Of a stretch of 64,000 bases of DNA, positions 1 to 13,800 are shown piece by piece. A program made the position numbers and the translations under genes. The notes beneath the pieces were generated by a model that saw nothing but the letters and a program-made list of their open reading frames with translations, was not told the origin of the DNA and did not search any database. Origin of the DNA: Meghimatium bilineatum (lineage: Eukaryota; Mollusca; Gastropoda; Stylommatophora; Philomycidae); the NCBI GenBank assembly GCA_034231615.1, contig CM067322.1, positions 51,218,456-51,282,455 of the forward strand. The letters run 5' to 3'. Position 1 is the stretch's first letter; each line of letters begins with the position of its first letter.

Positions 1-290
1 GCGTGCTAAGGGTTAAACTCAATAATCTGATCAAAATGTATAAACAGTAAGAGTGTATATTTTTTATTTCTATTTGTCTGCATGTCTTGATACGGGAGAC
101 TTAGAAACATACTTTGTCTTTTGATATTTTTGGTTTACTTGAAGGTTTTCAAAAGATAAAGTTAGAAAAAAGAAATTTGATTTTTTAAAAATCTTACTAT
201 TGTTAGATAAAAGACATCGAAGGTCATTGTTTGCACTAAATATCTTTTTAATTTGATGATCATATTTACTCTGGTTCAGTATCAGTCACA
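1..290. other. AT-rich stretch, nothing recognised
   Basis: No exon, repeat block or RNA gene that I recognise. It probably belongs to an SNW1 intron, since the remaining SNW1 exons must lie further left. Confidence 0.5.
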
Positions 291-294
291 TGTG

Positions 295-545
295 GCACAA
301 AAAAAGGCAAAGAATGGTGACACTTTTACCTGAAAAAAATATCAAAAGAGGCAACTAAGGAGGTTTTGGGTGGTGCTGGTAGTCCAATACATGGTCACAG
401 CCGAAGACGGATATGTCAGACCATTGGCGCAAATAAAACGGTGACACAATGCATTTCCATGCTCTGGACTACATCCTGCTGGAAATCTAATAGGCCCTGA
501 TACAAGAGAGATCCAGCAAAAGTTTAAGAATGAACCCTGAAGAAG
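295..545 (+). repeat. SINE-like repeat, family 1
   Basis: Contains the recurring blocks cattggcgcaaataaaacgg, ctggactacatcctgctgga and a degraded gaatgaacgcagaagaag tail. The same blocks recur at 23.9, 24.2, 22.6, 32.1, 35.6 and 48.3 kb. Its first part is shared with family 2. Confidence 0.75.
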
Positions 546-547
546 CT

Positions 548-672
548 GAAGTTGGTTGCGCCAGGCTGAAAGGTGTAAATATCATAGCAGAGCCATAAAC
601 TATGATACACTGCATTCTGCTCTCCGGAGTGCATCCTACAAATCTGCAGGAGTTTGAGAATGAATGCAGAAG
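548..672 (+). repeat. SINE-like repeat, family 2 (3' part)
   Basis: Directly follows a family 1 copy. It carries the block 'ggctgaaaggtgtaaatatc' (a variant of ccgaaaggcgcagatatcac), then the 'ctccggagtgcatcct' and 'ctgcaggagtttgagaatga' blocks and a GCAGAAGG tail. Confidence 0.7.
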
Positions 673-767
673 GATCATAATTTGTGTTATCACATTCAGG
701 CAGATATAGCTGACAATGTAAATAGGATTACATTTGTGGTATGTGTCAAAGGTAGGTAGAGGCAGAT

Positions 768-1339
768 GGCGTGACATTGGTTGAGAAATCTTCAGCATAT
801 TCTACTGTCACATTGAGCATGAGGATGGAGATAGAGGGAGTTATAGCAGCTCTTAATTGGTTGATATCTGATACATCAACACACGCGGTAATACTCACAG
901 ACTCTCAAAGCATGCTACACAAGATAGAAAAGTTCATGCTAAGAAAAGAATGGTGGGACTTATTGAACAACTCAGTTGTCCAGAGCATGGATATACTGCC
1001 CTGGTCATGCTGGGGTCAGAGGAAACGAGAGAGCCGACTTACTGGCAGGCAATGTGGCGATAGACGGCACATTGCTGAGAAGAGATAAAGCAGATTTAAT
1101 AAAGGCAGTAATAAATTCATTTCAAGATGCAGATGATGTCAATGAGGTTGAGAACGTACACATACAAATGGGAGTATTCAGAGGTGAGGGGAGGAAAAGT
1201 AAATTTTTTTGGAAAGGCCAGAATATCACACAATCAAAACCTGACCGGAACTATGAGTCTACATACACTGGGATGGCTGCTGGAGCAGAGGGCGGAGCAC
1301 TTATGGGAATGTCTCGCGTGCTGTGAAGCCAGTTTCTAA
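768..1339 (+). pseudogene. LINE fragment: RNase H and C-terminal zinc-finger-like tail
   Basis: Three frames together encode the end of a LINE polyprotein. Visible RNase H motifs are SMRMEIEGVIAALNWL, ILTDSQSMLHKIEKFML and GHAGVRGNERADLLAG, followed by the C-terminal LGWLLEQRAEHLWECLAC and a stop at 1337-1339. At least two frameshifts break it (near 990 and 1180). This tail type recurs at 7.9, 11.1, 42.6 and 51.4 kb. It is a dead copy inside or downstream of the SNW1 transcription unit, antisense to it. Confidence 0.8.
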
Positions 1340-1670
1340 TCAAGAATCAAGAGGCAGATCTACATGAAACTCTGGTGTATTCATGGAGTTCAAAGCAAAA
1401 AAATAAATTAAATCTGAATATGCCCCTTTACAAGCCTTACTTGTTAGGAATTGGAAATGAAAATGTTGACACAGACAATAACATGTGGCCTAAATATAGT
1501 TACTTTATGGAAATTGAGTAATGTGATGTGATACTATTTTTCAAACTATGAGCGAACATAGTGATAGGGTCATATTTAATAATGCTTTTGTTACAGTTAA
1601 TAGCTATTTTGGTAACACTTTACAAGCAAGATATAATAAACATATACTCAATGCTCAAAATAAATTGTAC

Positions 1671-1870
1671 CTAATATATTGAGCAGGTGCCTGTTTTTCA
1701 GCATGCCTGACAGGCATGGCTGCACTTATTTTGCCAGAGACTAGCTTCTCTAATGCTAATCTTGTCTTCTCTGTGTTTTCCTCAATAGTTTTTTCATCTG
1801 GTTTTTGTAATGATGGGTCATTATCTTCAATTGGTTTAGGAAGCAGATCTTGTGGGCGGGAGTGGATCAC
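1671..1870 (-). CDS. SNW1: SNW1 exon 5
   Basis: A 200-nt exon between acceptor TTCACTGCAG and donor GTACAA. It encodes IHSRPQDLLPKP, LQKPDEKTIEENTEKTRLAL and AAMPVRHAEKQAPAQYI, then two bases of a split Arg codon. The next exon should begin inside the SNW domain, but nothing matching it is visible between 1 and 1670, so it lies beyond the left edge. Confidence 0.93.
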
Positions 1871-4800
1871 CTGCAGTGAAAAAGATCACAGTGTTTATAA
1901 CAATAGGAAAAAATAATTGTGAAAAACAGAAGTACTTGATCTTATAAATGCGATACACATTTAAAATTTTTATTACGGGTGAGTTACAAAAACATATATG
2001 ATAATTTTTAACAACGTGTATGTATGTGTATTAACAATAAAATAAAAAAAGATGTAGATTTCAGAAAAAAATAAGAGAAAAACTAACTTTGTCTTTTCCA
2101 TGTCCCTGTCGGGCAATAGCATCATATTTGATCTTGCCTTCTGCATCCAGCTGTACTGCTAAAGCATTTGATGTAGACTGCTTTTTACCCATGCCCAATG
2201 GATATTGGGCAATAGGTACTTCAGGGTATGCACCCCCATCACCAAAATCCTGCAACAGCAGCATACACGTTTAAATAATATAGTGTCATAGCAATAAATA
2301 TTGTGACCAGAAAATAAAGAATATTTTAAAAAGAAATGACATTATGCAAGACAATAATATCTAAATATACACAAAGCAAAGAAATAATTAAGAACAATTT
2401 GTTTCACTATCAAACTTAAAACAAGAAGAAATATCAACTAAAAACAAAAACTCAAAAGAAACATTGAGACAATCTGCCAATTAAATTGGTTTAACATTTA
2501 TTACAATAACATGTACAAGTCAAACCTCCTGAGTTCTGGGGACCCACCCCTTCCTGTGACCATAGGGTGGTGCTGTGCGACTGCTTGTGATTGGTACAAC
2601 CTGTGGAGAACAGAATACATTACATAAATACAAGAATAACTAGCATTATATGTGGCAAAACTACAAAAACACCAAACAGCCATGCAAAAGTTGTATGATG
2701 AAGATGTAAATTGTATAATGGTCCCATATATTTACATTGAACTTATAAAAAAAGTTTGTCTATCAAAGCCTGATTTTGTGCCACCAAGGCAATCCACCAA
2801 CGTGGATAGACTAAAACGGTTAGAATAAAATGTTTGTTGTAAGAAATAGAGAACTTTATAGGTCATACATTAATTATTTAGGACAGAAGTTTGAAGATTT
2901 TGATGCACAATTTGGGTAATTCAGTCGTATTGACAAAACTACACCCTTAACACAGTGAAAGACAAAATATATTTCTTATTTTAAGTTTGATAGTAAAACA
3001 AACTGTTCTTAATCTTTAGGGCTCTGAATTAAAATATACAATTTTTCCTCTGTGCCAGGATTCTTTTTGGAAAATTTGCATTATTTATGGTGAGTGTTTG
3101 GTAAACGTATTAACTTTTTTTGTTTGTCAAGATATCAAAATAATTTTAGCACATGTAAATAAAGGATAGAATAATTAATATAATAATGATTTTGTTGTTG
3201 TTGTATGTGGGACAGTTGTAAGCAAGTTGTGAAGTTGAAAATCTCAAAATGTCATTTTTAAAAATCATGTATAATTTCTTGACGACCCTAATACTTGAGC
3301 AATGTGTGACAACATTGATAAAATCTTCCTAAATACCTAATCCTGTTGTATATATGTTGTTTCATATCCAAACTAATATAATATGGTTGAACAAACTAAA
3401 AAAATGTGAAGAAATCACATACAATGTCTGTATGTCCAACACTACATCTAGGATTACATACAATGCAATAATATTAAATACTATATTGCAATAATGCAAT
3501 AATAAAACACATGGCACTCCTGATACATATTGTTTTTGTTTTTCAATGGATAAACAAACATTCTTATAATATAACAACAACTAAAACATGTAGATATTAC
3601 CATCATGATGATCACTTACCATGCCACGTAGTACTACATTTGATAGTAAAATATAGTCGAGAATGGACAAAGTCGTTCCAGATATTAGTTTACAAAATCA
3701 GACCTTTGACCTGTAACGTATTCCTAGTTTGTGTGGTGGGAATTCTACATCATATGAGATTAACTTCATGCGATTCCGTAATGATGAATTGGAGCATACC
3801 TACAGGGGTGAATGGAGATGCCTATTGCTCTAGTTATGTAATGGCGTCTATGATTATAGGCGCATATATATCCCATAAGGTTAATTATTGCTCTTCGTTG
3901 TGTATATTTAGATGTTTTTGCATAATGTAATTTCTTTTTTAAAAGAAATTAAAGAAAAACTGAAGCATCAAAATGCAGATCCACGCATGAAAACACACTT
4001 TACCATTGCAGAACTAAATGGTACCATAGGAAAGCTAAAAATCAATGAGCCCTAGAAAAGGATGGCATAACCAATGAAATGATCAGGAACCTAGGATCAA
4101 TCAGCAGAAACAAGCTCCTTACCATCTTCAACCATTCACGGAAAACGTAAAATTCCAGACTTATGGCGTGAAGCTGCATCTTTCGAATCAGTAAGAAACA
4201 AAAAATAAAAAACCAGCAAGTCAAAATAACAACTAGTCAGCATCTTGAGTTGCGTAGGAAAAGCAATGGAATGGTCAACTCTAGACTAATAAAATTCTTA
4301 GAGGAAAACCAAAAGCTCACCAAGAAACAGTCTATAGAAAAATTGAAGCATAGAAGACCAGCTCTTATACCTAGCACTGAAAATGCTTTCTAAAAGAAAG
4401 AAAAAGTGCTGGCAACTTTTATAGATAGTCAAGCAAAATGAATTAAACAGGTTACTAAAACACCTTGCCTATTAATAAAATATATAAAAAAGTATATATA
4501 AAAAACATACAATAAAACTAAACAGGACAATTCTCCACGTATCGGCTCAAATTGAACCTTTTTCAAGAGACAAACAACAGAAAACAACACAATAAAAAAC
4601 AAAATAGATGACTAGATTTCATCAAGCCCTGTCTCCATAACAAACAACTTTTATAGACTTGAACAAAGACTTTTACAAGGTAAGGAAAGATAATCTCTTC
4701 AAGCTTCTCCAAAACAAAATTGAAGTCAGAATGTTCAGCTGTAAAAAATATTTCCTCTATCATACAGCAAGACTGAAAGTTGATGGTAACCTAAGAAAAT

Positions 4801-7800
4801 GTGTTACTGTCCAACAAGGAGTGCCTCAAGGAGGAGTGATCTCTCCTGCCTTCTTCAGAGTATTCATCATGATATTGGAGGAGAAACTGTCACATCATTT
4901 TGAACGCCCTGCATGCAAATGACTTTGCTGACTGGAGTGTGACAGGCATCCTATCCACTGCAAAGAACAGAAGACAGACCGCACTTGACACCCTAGGTGA
5001 ATGGGCATCTGACTGTGGAGTCCAGATCAACTGAAACCTCTGAAAAACTGTGGCAACCATTTTCTAACTTTCAAACCACCATAAAAAAGCAAGCCTACAA
5101 ATAAATGGAAATGATTTAGCCATGAGAACCCTATATATCTCAGGTTCAAACTAGCCAAGCAACTTACTGGAAACCACACCCTAATTAATGAACAGAAAGC
5201 AACCAGGAAGCTATCCTTGATGAAGAAATATGCGGGTGCAAGCTGGGAGCAAATAAAAGCATTCTCCAAAAAGTCTACATGGGCAGTCAAATCTGTAGTG
5301 GAATATGGAACGACAGCCTGGGCATCAGCAACAGAGAAATGAATAAGTGTTGATGAGGCTTTGTTGCATACAAGAATGGACAAAAGGTGCTTGAAAAATC
5401 ATTTGCCTACTTCACTATAACATCATGCATGATACTCTCTGATCCCCAGAGAGTGCTGAGGAAGATAATAGAAAAGCACATGTTAAGAAAGGATTGGGCC
5501 ATGTTACTAAACAACTTCGTTGTCCAAGGTATTACATGGATATACTGCCCTGGTAATGCTGGGGTCAGAGGCAACGAAAGAACAGACTCATTGGCATTCA
5601 ATGGTATGGTTTATGGCACAGTATTAACCCAGTGGCTGCAGGGGGTAAAAAGATCAAATTGTAACTACAGTATGAGCAAATTTTAAGGGTTGTTTAATTT
5701 TTCCCCCTAACCAATTTGTCTACAGCATTCTCGTGTTCAACAATGAGAGTGTATTATTACTGTATACTCATGAATTTGTAAGCATAAGGCTTCTTTATAC
5801 GAGGGGGAGTCAATAAGTAAGTCACAAATGGATCTTTAGAAAAAAACTGAAGACGATAAAAACCTGAAAACTGTTTATTTTTACACATACATTATCCCTT
5901 TACTTCTCAACATAATTTCCACCAACATTGATGCATTTATCCCATCGTTTTATGAGTCCTCCCAAACCTGCTGCGTAGAACTGCGTGCTCTGCTTTTTAA
6001 GCCACATTTTCACTTCACATTCAACTTCTGCGTCAGTCGCGAAATGCTTTCCGCCAAGGTGGGTTTTTAGTGGACCAAAAAGGTGAAAATCACTAGGGGC
6101 TAAATCGGGGCTGTAAGGAGGATGTTCCAGAATTTTCCAACCAAGATTTTTTATTTTCTCCTGAGTTAATCGAGCCGTATGTGGTCTAGCATTGTCATGA
6201 AGGAGTAGCACTCCTCTAGTCAGCAGCCCTGGACGTTTTCTTCGAATTGCATCCCGAAGCACTGATAGAACTTCACAGTATGATTCAGAATTCACATTGT
6301 CACCTTTCTTTTTGAAATTGGTTAAAAGCACTCCTTGACAATCCCAGAACACTGTCAGCATAACCTTCCCTGCTGATGGTGTAACCTTGAATTTTTGTTT
6401 GCATGATGCTGTATGCTGAACCATGTGAGCACCCTATTGCAGCTGCTACAGCGTCTATCGTTACTCGTCTGTCACCTCGAATCATCTCCTCAACCCGCTG
6501 CACAGATGCGTCTGTTGCAATTTCAAAAGCACGACCAGATCGGATTTCGTCAACAATTTTAGAGCGTCCTTGAGAAAATTTTTTTTACCCAGCTGTGCAC
6601 CGCTTTACGGGACAAACAATTGTCAGCATAAACAGGAAGCATTTCTTTATGAATGTCTTTTGCAGGCAGTCCTTTTGCCCATAAAAAACGCACAACAGCA
6701 CGTTGTTCATTGATTGTACACTCTGTAAGTACAGTAGCCATTTTGTTTTTTGTGCTGCGCATGCGCAAGGTACAGCTAGCGCCATCTAGCGAACATAAAC
6801 ATAAAGTTCTATGATGATATCAACTATAAACAGCTTTAGAAACCACCTACTGCATTTTCCTGCCATCCAACATCAATTTGTGACTTACTTATTGACTCCC
6901 CCTCGTATTAAGGAGGAGACCTCCATAATTTATATTATGTAAAAACCTTTAACATACGTTAGTCTAATAAAATGAAACATTATTTCAAACAAATAATCAT
7001 AATCCATTTTATTCTGGATGCTATCAGTAATACGCTTTTCAACAAATTTATGTCTCATTACAAATATGTTGCATAATAGTTTACTTTGATACAAATTCAA
7101 AGATTATTAAAACATCTGCATGATCAATGTTTTATTACACCATTATTATTACACCATATTTGTCAGAAAATGAAAAAGGAGACCTTACCATATAACTTGT
7201 GTCTGACCACAAACTTGAAACAAGATGACTACAATTTTCATCTGAATCTAAATCTATATCCTCTGAATCACAATGTAAATTAACACTTTCTAAATCACTT
7301 CCTGCATCAGATAAATTAATGCTAGAACTATCAGAAAAACTTTCTTCCAAAAGTTTATAATATTCCGATTCATTGAGTCATATGTGTAGGTCTAGGTAAA
7401 CTGGTCACACAAAAAAAAACGTACTGCTCTGTCGACAGATAAAGAGTGGAAAACTTACAAGTGTACCCAAATTACATAATCTCGATTTCTTCTTCTTCTG
7501 CATTCGTTCTCAAACTCCTGCAGATTAGCAGGATGTAGTCCGAAGAACGGAATGAGTTGTGTCATGGTTTACAGCATTGCTGTGATATCTGCGCCTTTCG
7601 GCCTGACACATCCGACTTCAGCATGGCTTTGGGTCACTGACCCTATATGGGATGGGACAGTCAACTCCATCCTATAAACTTCTTAACCGCCTCTTACGAC
7701 ATGCATGGAAGGTAAACAGTGTTGCTATTCTTTGCTCCCCTTTCGGGCCCACGGCAACACACGGGTGATAATCTCAATTTGAAGATGACCTTTAGACAGC

Positions 7801-10800
7801 TTGAACTAGCCATTCTGAGTATTTGATAACATTGAGGTGCTTTCAGGGACAAATTATACAAATATTTGACTAATCACTCCTTATGGAGATGTCCACGATA
7901 TGGAGGATGCGCCTGCAGCCAAGTGGTTAAAGACAGATAGGGTCGATCTAATAGAGATTGCCACTGATTTACTACAAGGTAAAGAAGACGAAGCTCGAGA
8001 TGATAATGTGCAAATAAAAAGGACAGATATGGGGAGAAAGTCTGGAAAGTTACAAAGATCACATAATCAACATCTGACTTGGACTTTGAGTCTGTATATC
8101 CTTGGATGGCTGTTGGAAAAGAGAGCAGAGTACTTATGGGAATGCCCAGTGTGCCATGATACTAGTTTCTAATTAAGAAGCTTCCCTGCTTCATGGTCTA
8201 GAAGTTTCTCAACATTTTCATGTTATCACCCTCTTTTATATACATTTTAGAACATTTATGGCAAGAAGTGAGAAAACATTATTGGTAAAACTTATGAAAG
8301 CAGATACACATTACATCTAGTGTGTCTACCTGTAATTGAAACCGAATATTTCTTTCTTCATCTTCTCTGTCAAATCTCTGTATTGGTGCTGGCAATATGC
8401 TGCAATAAATACAAATATATATTTATTTAGGTTGGTAGAATTATTCTTTTAGTCCATAAAAAATTATCTACCTTCTATTACTAATATTAATAAAATTATA
8501 GGTAAATGTTTGCTACTCTGACTTCTACTATTCAGCAATTTGGTGAACTATAATTTTTTTACATTTTAATCATGGATAAATTTCCAATCAGTAAGAGCTA
8601 TACCTCCAGAGTACAAACCAAAACTTTCAAACCTACTTTCATTTAAGAAACATAAATTTAACCATAAAATCTCTGACCAATGCTTCGCCCAGATCCATAG
8701 AATTACAGGCAACTTTGATTCTTTTCTATGTGCAGTGGGGAGAGTGGTTTTTTCCAGAGCTTGTTTTCTATGTGCAGTGGAGAGAGTGGTTTTTTCCCCC
8801 AGAGCTTGTCTTTCTACTCGGAAGACCAATTCTTGGTTTATGTGCAATACTATGAGAAAGATCCACTTACTTTGAAAAGGGTCTATTCAGAAACTGTATG
8901 CAAAAAATTGTTTATGGTACTGACATGTTCTAGTTCAGGGATTCCATAGTTCCAACATGTTCCATAGTTGGAACATCTCTCCACATGTATCAAGCATGAT
9001 CATGATCTGTCTGAATATTGTATGTAGACTCCATACTCTGTGTTGATGGTAGCTTTGAATGAACATCTGTCAGTATATACATGTATCCATTATTAGGAAA
9101 GGGAATCAATGGTTCACTGGGATGTTTTCACAAGGATGACTGGGACTGAGCTCTTTGTTGCTTCACCAAACAGTTTTATTTGAATTTGTGGTGACTTCAA
9201 AAATGTGCAGGGTAGTAAATTTCTTACTGCTCTGTGAAAACTGTATAGTCTGTTGTGTCCTGTTCTAGTATGAAACATGATTATTTGTCTTGCTATATCA
9301 AGATAGTGATAATTGTCTTATTTATCCTTGACTTTCCTAATGAACTTTGATGAGGAATCTCTTTTCTTAATAGTGACTGTTTGTTCTCTTTGTTTTGTGT
9401 CAATTTTTGGCCAGCACACCTTTCCTTTCATTTCATGGTATATTACGGTGAGATAATATCCACTGCTCTAGAACCCTTTTTTTGAAACTCAATTCTTGCA
9501 AGTCTAGTAGTTTGTTGTCAAGGAGGTAAGGAATACCACCTGGTAGCATTGACTTCAGCAAAATAAATCCATCTATCTATTGCCTTTTTTCTCTTCTTTT
9601 GCTGTCACAGGATTAAGTGATAATTTTTGGGGCTATTCATTTTTGATTGCTTGATATGTAGTAATATTGTGATGTTTCAAAATGTCTTTTCTCCAAATGT
9701 CAAAACTCCTTCAATCCACCTTCTTCTTGGTCTTCCTTTGCCACTTGGTGATTTTAATGTTGCATGCTCTTGCTCCTGGACAATATGGGTTCATTCTCAT
9801 TAAGAAGCAGAATCATTTAAGTCAGACACAGCAAGCATTCTCTCTTGTTTTTTTAGTTAGTATCCATGTTTGACATTGATAATACAATGCTGGTATGAAG
9901 ATTTAATTATCAATATAGTATGAAATCTAGGTAAAAGTGAAGATATAAATTGAGAGCAATTATTTAAGTAATATTTTCATTTACTAACCATCAGTCAGGG
10001 CTGTAAAATGTTAAATACTCATGTTAAAGAGTAGAATGCAACTGATATTTAAGATGTTTTGGTTCATGTTGGTTAGGTGGAGGTATTAGGTATGTTGATT
10101 ATCATCTTCGCACACCAGACACATCCATAGGTGTTCCATCTCCGCTTCAGTTCCATCTCTCAGGGTATAACGGCTGATAGTTTCGGTTCTATGTTGGTTT
10201 ACTGCTCTTTTTGAAATCTTTGTCAGGGGTTCTCTTCGGGTTAACAAAATTTTAACCTTATGAACCTAATAAAACGTTAATGAAAGATTAACACATCTTT
10301 CATTAATGTTCAAATGGTTTCTTAACTTCATGAGAAGCTGTGATACTGAAGACTCTTTCTACAAAGTATGATGAGGGGAAAGCAATGAAGAATAATTTTG
10401 ATTTTTCCAATAATGTAATTTTGTTCAATAGCAAGTAATCAAGTCTTGATAGGAATGTTCTTGGATGAGCTTCATTTTGTAGTCATTTTTCAACGTGAGA
10501 AGTTTTTCCTCACAACTTGCTCTCACTGCATCAAAATCTCTAAACTATTCTATGATCCAATCTGTCACTTTTGGTTCAATCAAATAATGCAAGCGTTCCA
10601 CTATTTTGCTCCACATTGATTTGGCGTTCAGTAAGATTTTTATCAGAGAAGTTTCATGTTGGCTGAGATTAGGAAATTGGTACAATTCATTATGCCCAAT
10701 ATTCAGATGAAATAGTGGCAGTTTGAAAATAAATGCTGTGAGGACAGATTGAATTGATCAGATTAATTTCAAGACCTTGCAGCTAATTGAATTGTGACTA

Positions 10801-13800
10801 AAAATGTCAGCAAGATAACAAACATGATGCTTAAAGGTTGCAAGTTGTTGACGAATAGACTAATTCACTTATCTAAAAAACTTAGCCATACTTTCAAATA
10901 GAAAGACATACAATTACACTTTGAAGGCAGTATTATTTCTGTGTGCGTCAAAAATCTTACATATTCCATAATAATCAAGACAGCTGGCAGGTGATTTCAG
11001 TGTGTGCTTTTACTTGATTAATGTCAGAAATAATTATACTGAGTGAGATGTTCAGATGACCACTGACATTTATATTTATGCTATGAGATGAAAAAACAAT
11101 GAATTGTCACTAATGTAGGGCACAGCCAGAGTTAGGTATGCAGTACATTTTCATACCTGGTCATGCAGGTTTTCAAGACAACGAGAAAGTAGATTGTCTC
11201 GCCTGCATTGTTACTGTGTTGGGCAGTAGAGCAATGGATTGGTTTGACATATTAAACTCCCTGTGAGAAACAGAGCACAGGCAAATGAAATTAATGAGGT
11301 TAATATTTTATTCCCATGTCCAGAATAAAAGAAACAGGCTTGGAATGCAGCATAGCCAGAAATGAGCGTTACTGTGGGTTTAAATGAATGTTCGTCAACC
11401 ACAACAGAGGACTGGAACTGACAATTGTTGTTTAATGTTGTCAAGTTGAAAACACACCTATGGATGTGTCCGGAGTGCAATGATGATGATCCAAAGACTA
11501 ACTAGCCTATTCTGCTTCATTAACAAAATATAGGCCATAGTAAATAATATATAGGCCTAGGACCTACCCAGTAGTAAGTAATCTAATAAGTAGTAACGCA
11601 GTAGGCAAGCTAAGATCCACAACGACAGATCTATCTATTAGGACTATTTGGTGACAATTTTTATCCTATACTATACAGTAGGCCCAGGCCTAATACTACA
11701 GTAATAATAAATTAGTAATATAAATTACCCTTTAGGCCTAGGCTGTAGTTTTAGCCTAGCCTATATTAATGGTTTCTAATTAATTATACTAATTAATCTC
11801 ATTCAACTAAGCCTAAATTACTAAATAAATAAAGACAAATAAATTGTAGAATCTTGGTCTAAAATATAGCCTTTAACTGTGCCACTACTAATTAGGCTTA
11901 GGGTGTAGGGCTAAGTCTAATGAAATTTTAAATCAAGACTAACTGACACTAGTTGCTTTTAATTCTTCACTGTGAACTTTGTTCTAGTTTCAAGGTATTA
12001 CCTAACTTTTGTAGTGTGATTTGGCAAGGTTAAGTACTTAGAGTAGAGTTTAGATTAGAATTAATATTTAGAAATTGTTGTTGGGGCCTCTCTCAGTGTG
12101 TAGTGCGCATAACTAATGAGCGTGCAGTACAAATTATTAAGAAAAATATGTATAACTTCATCTGTGTTGAGAGTTCAACTTCTGTAGTTATTGCGCATGC
12201 GTAGTAACCACTAGCTGACGAGGAAAAAAACCATTGTAGATGTGAAGCAGGTGTGAACTACAATTTAATTTTTTTAAATAAATATGCGTAGTAGTGGAAA
12301 TAAATGTATTTCCATCGTATCTATGTTAATATATGTAGCTATTTAAAAAAAAAAAATTTGCGTAGTAGTAGAAATAAGTATGTTCCATCATATCTATGTG
12401 AATATATGTTGAGAAGAATGCATGTGCATTCACGTGATATATTCTTAGACTTCTTGTGTGAAATTAAACAAGTTTATCAACCATGAAATGATGAATGAGG
12501 TGTTTCATTTTATTAACATTATGGCTAGAATATTAGAATTAGGGTTACAAATAGTATTTGGAATTAGCGCAATAGTAGCACGTGCAGCAATTCTATCTAT
12601 CTATATGCTGTAGCCCTTGTTTGCCTTGCTAAGTCAGGGGTAGATGGCTTTCCAATGTACTGTTTGTAAGTTTGTTCCTTCAGCTTCTTTGATTTGATAT
12701 TTACAGACTTCGGAGAACTCTCCATTTTGTTTCCTACTAGTAGCATTACTGAGTATTAGTTTCTGCCTGTTGGTTGGTTCGCAAAGCCAGTCAGTGTTGT
12801 TTCAGTGACTCCAGATGGTTGAACCGTGTTCTAATAGCACACTGCATTTTTAACTAGCTGACCTCACAGATTTCCATGTAACACCAATCAAATTGATGGA
12901 TGTGAGATGTAAAAGACACTAAAACTTTACTTCCTTTTCGGCAGGCAGAGATAGCAAACAGGCGAACAAAGTTTCTTCAGTGCAATTCTGTGCAACAATA
13001 GTGATTCGCAAAAATTCTTGTTTATGTCACGGCATCTATCAATTTAATTGGTGTTACACAGAAATCCGTGACTTCAGCTAGTTAAAATGTAAACAGTGTG
13101 CAAGTGTGCTATTTATAGCACAGTGAAGAATTAAAAGAAACTTTTACCAGACTAACTTTATTTTCAGATTTGTTTTTCAGACTACAAAACAAAAACTGAC
13201 TGCTGTTTGTGTCTCACACGAGCCTATTATTTATTGAATTATCATTGGAAAGTTTCAATTGAATTTAGTTTGATGGGACGAAATAAAATAAAATTGTCAA
13301 TCGCTAGATTAGTTGGTTAGAACAGAATAGATCATTTCATTTTATATATAATGTAGGCTGTGAGCTGCAAGCATATTATAATAAAAATTAAATATATTAT
13401 ATAACTAGTAGAAATGTAGGCCTCTACATGTCATGATTATATAGAGTGAGATGTTCAGATGACCACTGATATTTATATTTATGCTATGAGATGAAAAAAC
13501 AATGAATTGTCACTAATGTAGGGCACAGCCAGAGTTAGGTATGCAGTACATTTTCATACCTGGTCATGCAGGTTTTCAAGACAACGAGAAAGTAGATTGT
13601 CTGGCATGCATATATTATCATCATTAGAACTACTAGTAACAACACTAACTAGTCACTACTAGTAGCCTAATAGAAGAAAACATTCAGAAGTAATTTATAA
13701 TTATGATCCATACCGGGAGTACATGCATCGTAACGGTGTTCATGAAAACAACATAGAAGCAAATATGACTTGCTAACACAATTATTAACTTGAAAGTTAA

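Noticed and set aside
1716-2274. Plus-strand frames of 60-66 codons
   Set aside because: They are antisense to SNW1 exons 4 and 5 and owe their openness to the real coding strand.
3511-3930. A 139-codon plus-strand frame
   Set aside because: Codon content and peptide look random (Cys/His/Ile-rich), there are no splice signals at useful places, and it lies in an SNW1 intron.
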